Shown here piece by piece: positions 41,725-51,620 of a stretch of DNA of 64,000 nucleotides; positions within the stretch are counted from its first letter, which is position 1; the number at the start of each line of letters is the position of its first letter. The DNA comes from Sphagnum compactum (lineage: Eukaryota; Bryophyta; Sphagnopsida; Sphagnales): NCBI GenBank assembly GCA_965153455.1, contig OZ234503.1:14761118-14825117 (forward strand), read 5' to 3'. A program made the position numbers and the translations under genes. The notes below the pieces were generated by a model that had not been told where the DNA came from, did no database searches, and saw only the letters and a program-made list of their open reading frames with translations.

Positions 41725-42790
41725 TTTGTACAATAAAATTATCCATAAAGTCAGGTAATTAGGGGCTGAAAATGACCAGTTTTAGCATAACAGGCCATCA
41801 AATGCGTGGCTTAAAATGAAATTTTACAAAATGATATAACTAGGAACCGAACTAATTTTTCCACCAATTTTGGTGGTAAACTGAGTTTCATCCCCTCTTT
41901 CCTTTTCTTGAAGTGCCTCCATCATTGCTACATATATTTTCACTGCTCTTACCTGCAAAACTACAGTAAATCCTTTTTATAATCACACCCTTGGTAATCA
42001 CTTTTTTGGTGACATTAACAAATTGTGATTTAAATGTGTATAGTCACATTCCATATAAACCCTTACAAGATTGTGATTATAGGCAAACAAGTCTTACAAA
42101 ACAACCTTTTTATACTAGATTAAAGGTGTCAATTGTTTAAATTTTTTACATGGGTTATTTTAAGTTTTATTATGCATTATTAAACTTGAAAAGGTTGTGA
42201 TTTCTACCTGTTTTAATATGACAATCTACATTGAGTTTGAGCTCTTTAATTATTAACTTGTGTATTTTGTCAAGTAGATTTTTTAATTAAAATTTTCTGC
42301 TTTCTTGACAAGCTCACATATTTTTTGCTTGTTTGCATTAGAAAGTTGTTTTGTTTTTCTTTTCAACTGGATTCGTTGTTGTTAGTTTGCACAACTTGAA
42401 CACAAAGCAATACTAACACTAGCAAAGGGAACTACAATTTGCAAAACCTTAATATTTGTCCTAGATTTTTTCCACCTTTGTAAAGAAAGTGTGCCGCTAA
42501 CGAGTGTGATAGTGATTCTAGAAAATGGCGTTTTTTTATTAAAACAAATGATTACAAAAGAATGAGTGACACAAACAAGAATGTGACTAAAATGGGTGTG
42601 ATTAGTGATTATTGTACTATAAGTAGTCTCAAACCTTGTGCATTAAATTCTAAGTTTCAACATTTCATACTGAGATTTAACGAAATTTTATTACTTTGCG
42701 GATACCACTGAAAGAGGGGATAATGGGTGAAAGCAGATTGGATAGGTGGTGAAAGAGAGGTTAACTTTATGTATAACTTTATGTTACAAA
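41725..42790 (+). repeat. Dispersed repeat R5, copy interrupted by a TIR element
   Basis: The parts 41725-41977 and 42613-42790 together match 61600-62035 in order: 'gtaattaggggctgaaaatg', 'ccaattttggtggtaaactg', 'cactgctcttac', then 'catttcatactgagattta' and 'gataccactgaaa.agggg'. A weaker copy is at 55325-55590. Confidence 0.75.
41978..42612. mobile_element. Small TIR element inserted in repeat R5
   Basis: About 635 bp present here but absent from the R5 copies at 61.6 and 55.3 kb. Its ends carry inverted strings aatcacaccc (41981-41990) and gggtgtgatt (42594-42603) with extended weaker pairing. No coding frame, so a MITE-like non-autonomous element. The exact ends and target duplication are blurred by divergence of the flanks. 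Confidence 0.65.
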
Positions 42791-42839
42791 GGAAACATGA
42801 TAAGTCTCAAATAGTTCAAGTAGTTATGTCCCTATTGCT

Positions 42840-43262
42840 GTGTATTTGGACACAATGCCTTATGTTTTGCAAACATGTCCTGCTATATTTTTAAATGTCC
42901 AAAAGCTGCAGAATGTACGTGTATGCTATGAGCATTGGGGTTATTGTCCAATCCAGGATAGTGAAAATGGAAAGTCCTTCACAGCAATTAGAGCAATGAA
43001 AATTGGGTTCATTGAGCTGGCATTGCTAGAGACTCTGAGCAGATTTTTGGTGAAAACCCCATATGAATTTGCAGAGTTTTTCCAAACAAAATTTAGAATC
43101 CAATTAGACAGAATCAAGAAAACTCGGCAGCTTTTGAAGGCCTTACTTACATCAGTCTGTACAATTCACTTCTTCTGGAATTGTGGCATTGAGTCTTCTA
43201 AGGATTTGTGTACAGAATTTTCAAAATTGCTGTCAATTTTTCTAGCTAAAGAGGTTCACTAG
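42840..43262 (+). other. Unrecognised 140-codon frame
   Basis: The longest frame outside recognised features that is not made of simple repeats. It encodes a mixed-composition, cysteine- and leucine-containing polypeptide with no motif I know. It has no sign of splice partners. It sits between the R5 repeat and the folate transporter pseudogene, so it could be an undetected exon, a transposon scrap or chance. Confidence 0.2.
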
Positions 43263-43333
43263 GAATAGTTGTAATGATATATATCATGTCATTTCTTTAG
43301 TCAAGGAGTCACATTTCTTGTAGCCCAAGGTTC

Positions 43334-43352
43334 AGGGTTTAGGGTTTAGGGT
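43334..43352. repeat. Telomere-like tract (TTTAGGG)
   Basis: Two and a half TTTAGGG units, G-rich strand on plus, upstream of the transporter pseudogene. Confidence 0.85.
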
Positions 43353-43660
43353 AGCTTGAGAAGCAAGGCAGAAACTGGACGCATGTGGAAATTGAAATAA
43401 GATTGAAATTTTGCATCTTGAGCTTTCAATATCCATTTTGGAGGGAGGAGCAAGGATGGCAGGTGGTGCACTCATTGGTTGCAGCTGTGACATTGGGAAT
43501 GCTACACCAATGACAGGCCAAGGATCAAAACCAGCTGAGCAGTAAGCAGGAGATCTTCCAGACAAGAATCTCTACTTGCCCCATTCCTGCCCAAGAGACA
43601 ACCCAGGTTCTAGCAGTTTCGGAGATTGGTAAGTTTTGTTGAGCAATTGCCATTGTTGCA

Positions 43661-43677
43661 TAAACCCTAAACCCTAA
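43661..43677. repeat. Telomere-like tract (CCCTAAA)
   Basis: Two CCCTAAA units, opposite orientation to its neighbours, in the first gap of the transporter pseudogene. Confidence 0.85.
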
Positions 43678-44879
43678 GGGTGATTCTTCTGCAGGTTAAT
43701 GTTCCTAATGCTGAATCTTTTGGTACAACTTCCGCTCACAAATCCCACTCTGTGCCTCCTTGAGGATGGTGAAAAACAACTTGAAGATGAAGATGGTGAC
43801 AGTTTGGTGGACATGACATAAAGTCACAGGTGATTAGCAACAGAGGAAGCACAAAAGAAGAGGATGGAGAAGAAAGGATGTCAGCTATTTGGAGTTGAAA
43901 TGTTACCAGACACAATAGCAATTGCAATGGTGTACTTTGTGCAGGGCATTCTAAGCCTTCCTCGTGTAGCTTTTATTCCTGAAAGGTAACCTATGTCTTC
44001 AACCCGCAGAGGTGGACCTGCAATCTCCTGAAATCTCTTCTTTCACTTTCTTGCTGCTTTCATTTAATCAAGTGTTCACATCCCTATGGTGGGTTTGTGT
44101 TAATTTTTTTTTTTTCCCCCCTGATGCTTGCAAACGATCTCAGTTGTCATTATAATTTTTGTAGATGGCAAGTACACTGAGGACCCAAAACCCTTACTTT
44201 GCAGGTGGTGCTTCTCTGTTAGACATGTCAGATCTTCCCTCGCTTATTAAACCTCTCTATGGTTTCATTGGTCATAAAACATTACAGCTCAAATTGTTTT
44301 TGTCATCATCAATGACTGGTATCATTCTGTGTTATTCTTGTTGCTCTGTTGAAAACAACCAAAAGTTTGCAGGGAAGATTGGGTGTGAATTTATAGCTGT
44401 TAATTTAGATGTGGTGTGGCTCAAGATAACTAACTGGGTGAAGCATTCCATCATCAGGATGACAAAATGACACCATTTTGGATCAAGGATTAAATAACTT
44501 GATAGGTACCTTGAGCAAAAGTGGAAAGGACAGGCTCTCTTGCGACAAGCATTGCATATTGAAAAGGTGATGCATGATGGAGTTCTGTTGTTTGGGCATT
44601 GGTGGCAGTCATATCTGGTGCTCTGTGGAGTGGTTGGGGCCATATTATGGGGGGCACTGGCCACAGTAGTGCACAGCAAGTATGCCACCATTGCCACGAA
44701 ATTCCTCAACTCTCTGTCTATTGCCTTCTCTGATGTTGTAAGTGTGGATTGATGACCAATGGCTCTACAATCACAAGCTGGCGGGTCATTCAATTTCATT
44801 CAATTTTAGTGTGACTACATGTCCACAAGGGTTTAAAACATCTATTTGCCTCCACGCCATTGTCTGGTCCAATCAGTGG

Positions 44880-44896
44880 TTAGGGTTTAGGGTTTA
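44880..44896. repeat. Telomere-like tract (TTTAGGG)
   Basis: Two units, G-rich strand on plus, in a gap between two exon relics of the transporter pseudogene. Confidence 0.85.
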
Positions 44897-45828
44897 TCTC
44901 CACTGTCACCATAAATACCTCCATTCACTGAGTCAAGATTTTTTCACATGGATGTTTCTGAAGGGATTGTAAAATGGGTCCATGATGTTATGTGGACTGA
45001 CCTTGTTGAGGGAAAAATGAGAGCCCAGTTCACTCTTATGCCTTTATCTTTGGGCAATACTTCCTGCTATGCTAGTTATAAGTGTTTCTTGAGCACAGTT
45101 TGCTGATGGGTTTGTGAAGGTGGTGGACTCTATGGTGGTGGAGAGAGCACATGGTCAGTCACAAGGAACATCTGGCTCCTTTCAGTCCTAATGTTGGGGA
45201 TCTTCTGCAATTGGAGGCATTGTCAGTGCTTATTTCAGTGGGTACTTTGTTGAACATTTTGGGATGAGGTAAAGATGGCTCCTAACCTTCTGAAATGTGC
45301 TAGGAATTCTGATCTTTCATGCCCCATTGATGTCTGAATGCCACAGTTGTGGAATTTCGAAAGCAGGCATAAAAGCATTGAACCGTTTGGCCAGGTAGAA
45401 TGCATTTAGTGTTTATAAGTGAGCTTGTTATTCAGTAAATGACAACAGATCCTGATCTGAAAGGAATGTGTCTGCAGGTTTGTATTTGGTGTCACAGCAC
45501 TTTTACGTCTCATAACCTCAGTTGTGGCAGGCCTCATCCATGAGGAGCCTGTGCAAGTGTGCAGCAGCAGGATTGGCCTCCGGGATCCTGAATCCAAAGA
45601 GACCGATGAGACCAGATGACCTGGTGGCTTTTTAGAAACATAAAAAATACAGCTGGGTTATCTGTGGGAAACAGTCAAGGAGCCAAACATTCATGTGCCC
45701 ATGCCCACTCTCTTCATCTTTTTGTGGCCAGCAAAATTCCAACATCTGAGAAAGCCATGTTCTTTTCCCAGTAATCAGGGCTCCAATTTTCTCTGTGTAT
45801 AGTTTGCTTATTTCTCAGAAAGCTGTAA

Positions 45829-45843
45829 TAGGGTTTAGGGTTT
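45829..45843. repeat. Telomere-like tract (TTTAGGG)
   Basis: Two units, G-rich strand on plus, in the gap before the penultimate exon relic. Confidence 0.85.
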
Positions 45844-46873
45844 GTGTTCTGAAGGTATGTATGATATAGAAGCTCTGTACCATACAGAAGCTCACCTCAA
45901 TCTACCATCTTTTGTGTTGGGATGTTGTGAAGAGAGACATTCTTTTTGGGGTGCAGTTTTCAGGATAAACAAGCTAGAGTTTCAACCTGAGTTTTTGGGG
46001 TGTGTCAAACTTGTGGTTGTAGTTGCAACTCTTGCTGGTGTTGCAGTGTACAATTGCTGGTTAAAGGATGTCCCCCTTAAGAAAATGTTCTTCTGGACCA
46101 CAATATTCAGAACATTCTTGGGGCTCATGCAGGTTAAGTTCCATTTCTTAAACCACTCCAGAAATGACTGCTGACAACTTCCTTATCTTTGCACTTCTCT
46201 TGGTGCTTTGCAACATAGCATCATGAGTGCCACTGCCCTTGTTAGCTCTGTTCCCATCAGAAACGCAGCCTGAAGCAGCTGTTGAGAAGGCAGAGAGAAT
46301 ACTTCATAAGAATCATGACACAAGCCTGAGTGTGACGTAAGCTAAGATTTCTTCTTTTGTTTTTTTTCCTGTACAGCTGACCAGCTTAGCTTGGTACATT
46401 GTTAGCTCTTTGCTTATAGTATGAAGTTATTGTAGCTTGTTACATTGTTAGCAAATGTTTGTAGTATGAAGGTTTTTGGAGATTGGGTATATTTCATTCT
46501 ATTCTTTTTTGGCTTTTCTTGGGAGGATCTGCAAACAGGAGGAGAAGATGGGTAGCTTTAGAGGAAAAAATGAACACCGATCTCCCCTCCATCCCCTCCA
46601 ACTCTGAACTCTTAGTTAAAAAAGGAACAATTCAGCAACCTTGACACCACAGTACCTTTTTTTTTGTCCATTAGCTGCATTTGCATTGGAAAAATGTCTA
46701 AACAACTTTTTTCTATCTCAGTTTACACCATTTCAGGTTTCTTGAGTATTGGGTAGTACTACCACATCAATCTAGTCTTTGAAAAATTATTCCTCCAAGT
46801 ATTTTCTTGAACATCCTGACCCCCTTTGCTGCGTAGATTGTATGAAATATTTCATTCCATCTGTCAATATCAG

Positions 46874-47035
46874 AAAAAACCTTTGTAGGCAAAAAGGTAA
46901 GGGCTTGTCAGAGAAAACCATTGTAGGCAGAAGGCAAGGGCTTGTCAGAGAAAATCATTGTAGGCAAAGGCAAAGGCTTCTGAGAGGAAACCATTAAAGG
47001 CAAAGACAAGACTTGTTAGAGAAAGACATTGTAGG
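46874..47035. repeat. Tandem repeat, five units of about 37 bp
   Basis: Units begin at about 46875, 46914, 46951, 46987 and 47021 and share 'aaaccattgtaggcaaa' and 'ggcttgtcagaga'. Divergence rises toward the right. Confidence 0.85.
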
Positions 47036-47964
47036 AAATGGGAAATTATGCACAATGGGCAATTGGGTATGAATGATCAAGTTGAGATGTTGTAGTTAAA
47101 TAAGCAAAATGCCAAATTCCTGGACCATATGAAAATGCTTTAGAAGCACTTTGTGCCGGGGGGAGGGGTGCTTGTTGCGGGCACTTGTCTTGGTCAATTT
47201 AAGCTTCAGGTTGCACAAGTGTACTAACATTTCAAAGGTTCAAGCATTTGAATGTTTTCATGAACGCTTGAAATATGTTTTTTCTTATATTAATATAATT
47301 GATTTTAGTAGTTAAAATTTTATGGATTTGAACTCTGATCACCTATGAAATATTTCATTTTTGTTTGTCATGGAAAATTCCTTGTTTGATTCCTCTTGGA
47401 ATGTTCGAAGTATGGGAGGTCAAGCAATGTGAGTAATGGCATATTGGCAAGTGGAGGGAGACAATTAGTTGTGTACTTGGCATTACAAAGATGAATGCAT
47501 GGAAATCTTACAATGAAAAGCAACAACAATAGATTGAAATCAATCAACAACTTTAGTAATATAACATTCAAGTCATCCTTATAATAGTGGATGCTGATTA
47601 GAACCTATTAGGGTGTGATGTGGAAAAAACGTGTGATGTGGAATCAGGTTCATGCCCTAGGGTTACATCAACTTTCAGCATTTAGTTGTTGATCATCAAA
47701 GGATGGAGGGGTTTATCATGAACCTCATCAATAAGGAAGAGTTGGTGTTCTGCTTTTTGAATGGGTCATAAGAATAGACATGATTTGTTCCTTGTGTGTT
47801 ATGGAATGTGCAGATAAAATGAATAATGGCAACGAGATTTAGTGAAGATGGTGTTGGTGTTTTGTTCGTGAATGTTGCTACTAGGTGCTATGGTTGTGAT
47901 GTTATAATGGTAGGAGGAATAAAGGACATAGGAAATAAATAGAGGTGATGGAGGATGGGGAAAT
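47036..47964. other. Intergenic stretch; nothing recognised
   Basis: AT-rich, with one G-run (gccggggggagggg) at about 47156-47169. No gene or repeat family recognised. Confidence 0.35.
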
Positions 47965-47965
47965 C

Positions 47966-48102
47966 AGAGATATTGAGCTAAGTCGATCTTTTGTTGTTCT
48001 TGCATTGAGAGATATTGACTTTGAGCTAAGTCGATCTTTTGTTGTTCTTGCATTGAGAGATATTGAGCTAAGTCGATCTTTTGTTGTTCTTGCATTGAGA
48101 GT
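47966..48102. repeat. Tandem repeat, three units of 44-50 bp
   Basis: The unit 'gagatattgagctaagtcga...gttgttcttgcatt' occurs three times; the middle unit carries 6 extra bases ('actttg'). The copies are otherwise identical, so the amplification is recent. Confidence 0.92.
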
Positions 48103-48202
48103 TTTTGAACGTTCTTAGATACTTGGTACTAAATTTGAGCTAGTGAGATGTTCTTTCAATAGCCATGAATATTATTCAAATCAAAATTAGGTCACCTTAT
48201 TT

Positions 48203-48345
48203 GTTTCCACTACATGGAATGTGATCTAGAGATTGAGACTGTGTTCTACTATAAATTAAGGGATCATGAGTAGGTTTCCACTACATGGAATGTGATCAAG
48301 AGATTGAGACTGTGTTCTATTATAATTTAAGGGATCATGAGTAGG
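48203..48345. repeat. Tandem duplication, 71-bp unit
   Basis: Two copies beginning 'gtttccactacatggaatgt' at 48203 and 48274, nearly identical. Confidence 0.92.
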
Positions 48346-49055
48346 AAGTGATGAAAAATTTAAAGGAATATAAAATAGGAAGATTTGTGGATGTGTTGTT
48401 TTGTTGACAATTTTCTTTTATGGGAGAATGGGAAAAAAATCAAAAAGTCCTAAGAAGAGAACCAAAGGGGGACATTAAGTGAAAACTTTACACTAGTTGC
48501 ATTAAACAAGGTATTGTTTGGGGTTATTATATGATGGAACGTTTTTTTTTCACACCCTATAATTATTTAATTTTATAATATGCACATATTTAAACCACTT
48601 TAAATTTGATTATAATATTTAATCAAATTTTGACAAATTTTATTTATTTTAAGTTTTTATTTTTAATAATTTGTGAGTGATGAAAATGTAAATCAACACC
48701 TTAGGAAAAACATTTAATAACATTGTTTTTTGGACATACCATATGCACATAACATATCTTTCAACTAAGTGATTGGGACATGACAAAAAAAAATATTTAT
48801 CTTTTGTGCAAGTTTTTTCAAATGATTCAATTGTTAATGGTGGGAATGGATCCTTCATTTCCTGTTCCTTCATGTTTGATTATTAGCTCATTGACCAATT
48901 CCAATTCAATTATTAATCTATTAATTAAACCTATTAACAATTAATATTTGAAATATTTGGTAATAAGTTTTATTTTTTATTTTATCTTTTTAATACACAT
49001 GATTAATGCATACATTATATTAATAGGGTTGTCAAAACAAACATGACATGGCCAT
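48346..49055. other. AT-rich stretch; nothing recognised
   Basis: No gene, element end or shared repeat was seen. Confidence 0.35.
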
Positions 49056-49059
49056 TTGC

Positions 49060-49400
49060 GTCGCACGTCACATCAACATTCGTTTTGACATGTCAGTTAT
49101 GTCCATTACGACTAATGTAGGAAAATATATATTTACACTTGGGTTGACCTGTTACGATTGGCAACCAAAAATGATTTTCAATCATCAATCTTGTGGTAAT
49201 CAAATCTTTACAATCGTCATTTGTGTGGCGATGAAAAACTTTTGGTCATCATTCATGTGATGACCGAAAGCATTTTGTCGCCAATTGTGTGGTGATCAAA
49301 TTTTTTTTGGTCGCCATACGTATGGCAACTGAAAGCTTCCATTTTGGATCTTGGTCATCCAATTGACAATGGATTGATCTCCACCATTGATTTGACGACG
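49060..49400. repeat. Array of short palindromes, left side
   Basis: Units of about 35-40 bp carry a small palindrome of the form gtcgcca/tggcgac ('cgtcatttgtgtggcgatg', 'gtcatcattcatgtgatgac', 'gtcgccaattgtgtggtgatc', 'ggtcgccatacgtatggcaa') separated by 'aaacttttgg'-like spacers. The related array at 54.13-54.52 kb lies on the other side of the DUF659-type hAT relic, so these may be the subterminal regions of one element. Confidence 0.6.
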
Positions 49401-50570
49401 AAATTTGATTTGGTGATAGATTTGGTGTTATTTCATAATATAAAATAGACCTTACAATCTCAATTCACATTAATTTTTGAAGTGTGTGGGCCTTATGTCG
49501 TTTAACAAACAACCATTGCCATATACTTTGGGAAGGAGGGGTGAAATCTTTATGGGTGTTTGAATTTCAAATTGTCATATTGCGTTTGTAATTAATGTTG
49601 AATTTCAATTGTCACTTTAAAGGTGTATTCAAATCTTAGTGTTAAATACTTTAATTCTACTAATCCAACCTATTGGTTTTTTGTTTTTTCAATGGAGGGA
49701 AGGTGGAACGTATGGAATCCATGGTATTTGATGTTAGAAGACATGTTAGGTAGGTGGAATGCCGGTTTTGCAACAATGGCATTTCATACTACAAAGATAA
49801 AATGCTCTTCCATTTGGGTGATTAATATGATGGCAATGGCCAAGCTGGAATTACAGTGTGTTCAAAAGCACAACCACGGGTGAAGGCCTTATTTGCCCAA
49901 TATGGCAAACTTTTCCCTCCACCATTAAATGACATGGAAATACCAACCCGTTTCCCTAATGGCCAAATAAAAGAGGGTAAATGGAAGCTATGGTGGCTCA
50001 AAAGTGACAAAAGTCCTAGTCCCAAAAATCCATATAAATGGAAAAATAAACACTAGAATGGAAAAAAATGTTAAAAATCAATGTTGAATGGGTCTTATGT
50101 GGTGATTAATCAATTAATAAATTCCATATGAAAGGCTGCCCATTTAGAAAACCTTCATTATACATTTGGGGGAAAAAATTATCAATCCAACAAAAAAATG
50201 ACCAAGATTGGAACTTTTGAAAATAAAGCCCAAATTTGGTCATTCAAAAGTCCATAGGTATTTGTTGGTAATTTCTTTTTTCAATTCATTTTTTTTTTCT
50301 CATCATGTATCATATATTGAGTCCTTATAAAAAATATTGAGATGAATTCATAACAAAAATGCATTTGAATGCTAATGCAGAACCCAGATTATAGTCCATA
50401 TGTTCATTTTAAAAGTCCATTACTATATGATTGGTGTATGAATTTCACCCGTTAATAAATATGTTTATTCAAGTTGGCAATCTTAATCCATAAATATTTT
50501 TGTCAAATTGATGATTTTACAATGTGTTTATGGCATTTGAATAATGTACACTCTGTAAAAAATCCATAAA
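49401..50570. other. AT-rich stretch; nothing definite
   Basis: Possibly the 5' part of the hAT element that follows. The frames at 49623-50056 are unrecognised. Confidence 0.3.
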
Positions 50571-50579
50571 GACACAAAA

Positions 50580-51620
50580 ATTGAGCCACTGTAGCTTGCA
50601 TCTACCTAAGATGTGGCCATTGAAATGTCGAATCCTTTGGTGGAAGAAAGATCTATTTCAATGTTTCAAGTGGAAGGGGCTTGAATTTGCACCCCGATCA
50701 TAAATAACACAAAAGGTCCAAATAGATCCAAAAATAATAACACTTGAACCTTTCAACAGGTTTCATTGCCCAAGGGATTGAATTTAGTCACAAAACAAGA
50801 TTTGAACAAGAAGTGGGCAACTTTTTTTTATGAGGCGAACATTTCTTTCAATATTATGCGACACCCAACGTTCCTAGAAGCTATGAAAACAACCTTTAAG
50901 TCTTGAACCTACTACAAACCCCCATCATACCATGGGTCATGCACAAATTATTTGTTCAAACAATCCAAGGTTGATGTGTTCAAATAAGTAACTAAAAGGA
51001 CACAGAATTTAATTCACAAATATGGAGTAACCATTTGTTATAATGGTTGGGACAATGTTGCCTGGTGTCCATTGTTGAATGTAATGCTTGCTCAAGTCCA
51101 AATGGCGATGTATTCATAGGTTTTGGATGACACTTTCAGGGAAACAAATGGATGCCCATTACATATGTAATGCATTGGATGGATACATCAAAACCATTGG
51201 AGTTGACAACATTGTATAATTTTGTACCGACAATGTTTTGAACATGAAAAGTGTGGTTGACCTTTGAATCCGTCATTTTTTAAGTTTTTACTCTCAAGGT
51301 TGTGCTGTTCATTATCCAAACTGTTCATTGGCCAAGGACCCCATAATGCCAGATGAGTTTGATGAAGATGAAGTCAAACATGACCTCTTTGAATTCCCTA
51401 ATGGTGATGACATTCTGTTTTCAAAATTGTTGTCCAAGTCATTGGTTTGGTAGGTTCAAGGGTTTGATAATGGCGATGCAAATTTGAACGTGCCTATATT
51501 TGATTACTTTGTTCAAGTGTCCAATGCACCACCCCAGGTTGTACATGTTTCAATGGTCCCAAGTCAACACACACCCATGAAATCAATGGGTTCCATGAAA
51601 GTGTTCCCCTTTAATAACTT
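50580..51620 (+). pseudogene. Dead DUF659-type hAT transposase, internally deleted
   Basis: Plus-strand blocks match the DUF659 core of plant hAT transposases in order: HFFQYYATPNVPRSYENNL (about 50850-50890); YYKPPSYHG; KVDVFK.VTKRTQNLIHKYGVTICYNGWDNV (about 50960-51060); PLLNVMLA; DAHYICNALDGYIKTIGVDN (about 51145-51210); CTDNVLNMKSVVDL; YSQGCAVHY (about 51290-51315). The conserved DGW-equivalent and CTDN motifs are visible. Directly after CAVHY the reading jumps to an acidic C-terminal tail (DEFDEDEVKHDLFEFPNGDD, about 51355-51415), so the middle and dimerisation regions are deleted. Multiple stops and frameshifts. Fourth hAT lineage in the window. Confidence 0.75.

Larger units (their letters stand above)
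43695..46337 (+). pseudogene. Dead chloroplast folate-biopterin transporter gene (FBT1-like)
   Basis: The family consists of 12-helix carriers; the plant FBT1 type imports folates at the plastid envelope. Exon-like blocks in order: LFGVEMLPDTIAIAMVYFVQ plus GILSLPR (about 43880-43985); SDLPSLIKPLYGFI (about 44228-44270); a block with SYLVLCGVVGAILWGALATV and FLNSLSIAFSDV (about 44570-44738); VVDSMVVERAHGQSQGTSGS onward to FGMR (45120-45268); FVFGVTALLRLITSVVAGLI onward (45478-45619); LWETVKEPNI...TLFIFLW (about 45655-45740); [20 protein letters not shown]...VPLKKMFF (about 45973-46131); and VPLPLLALFPS with an acidic tail (46164-46337). Most blocks keep splice sites, so this was an intron-bearing gene, not a retrocopy. 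Damage: a TAA for Leu near 45194, a stop in the last block near 46224, a frameshift in the LFIFLW block near 45742, and loss of the exon(s) encoding roughly 60 residues between the last two blocks. A further possible 5' exon (43456-43628) is uncertain. Confidence 0.85.

Noticed and set aside
46874-48345. A CRISPR-like array
   Set aside because: Units are head-to-tail tandem repeats without unique spacers, in a plant nuclear context; no cas genes.
49060-49400. Repeat-spacer array resembling CRISPR
   Set aside because: Units are imperfect palindromes with similar spacers and recur on the far side of a transposase relic; subterminal transposon repeats fit better.
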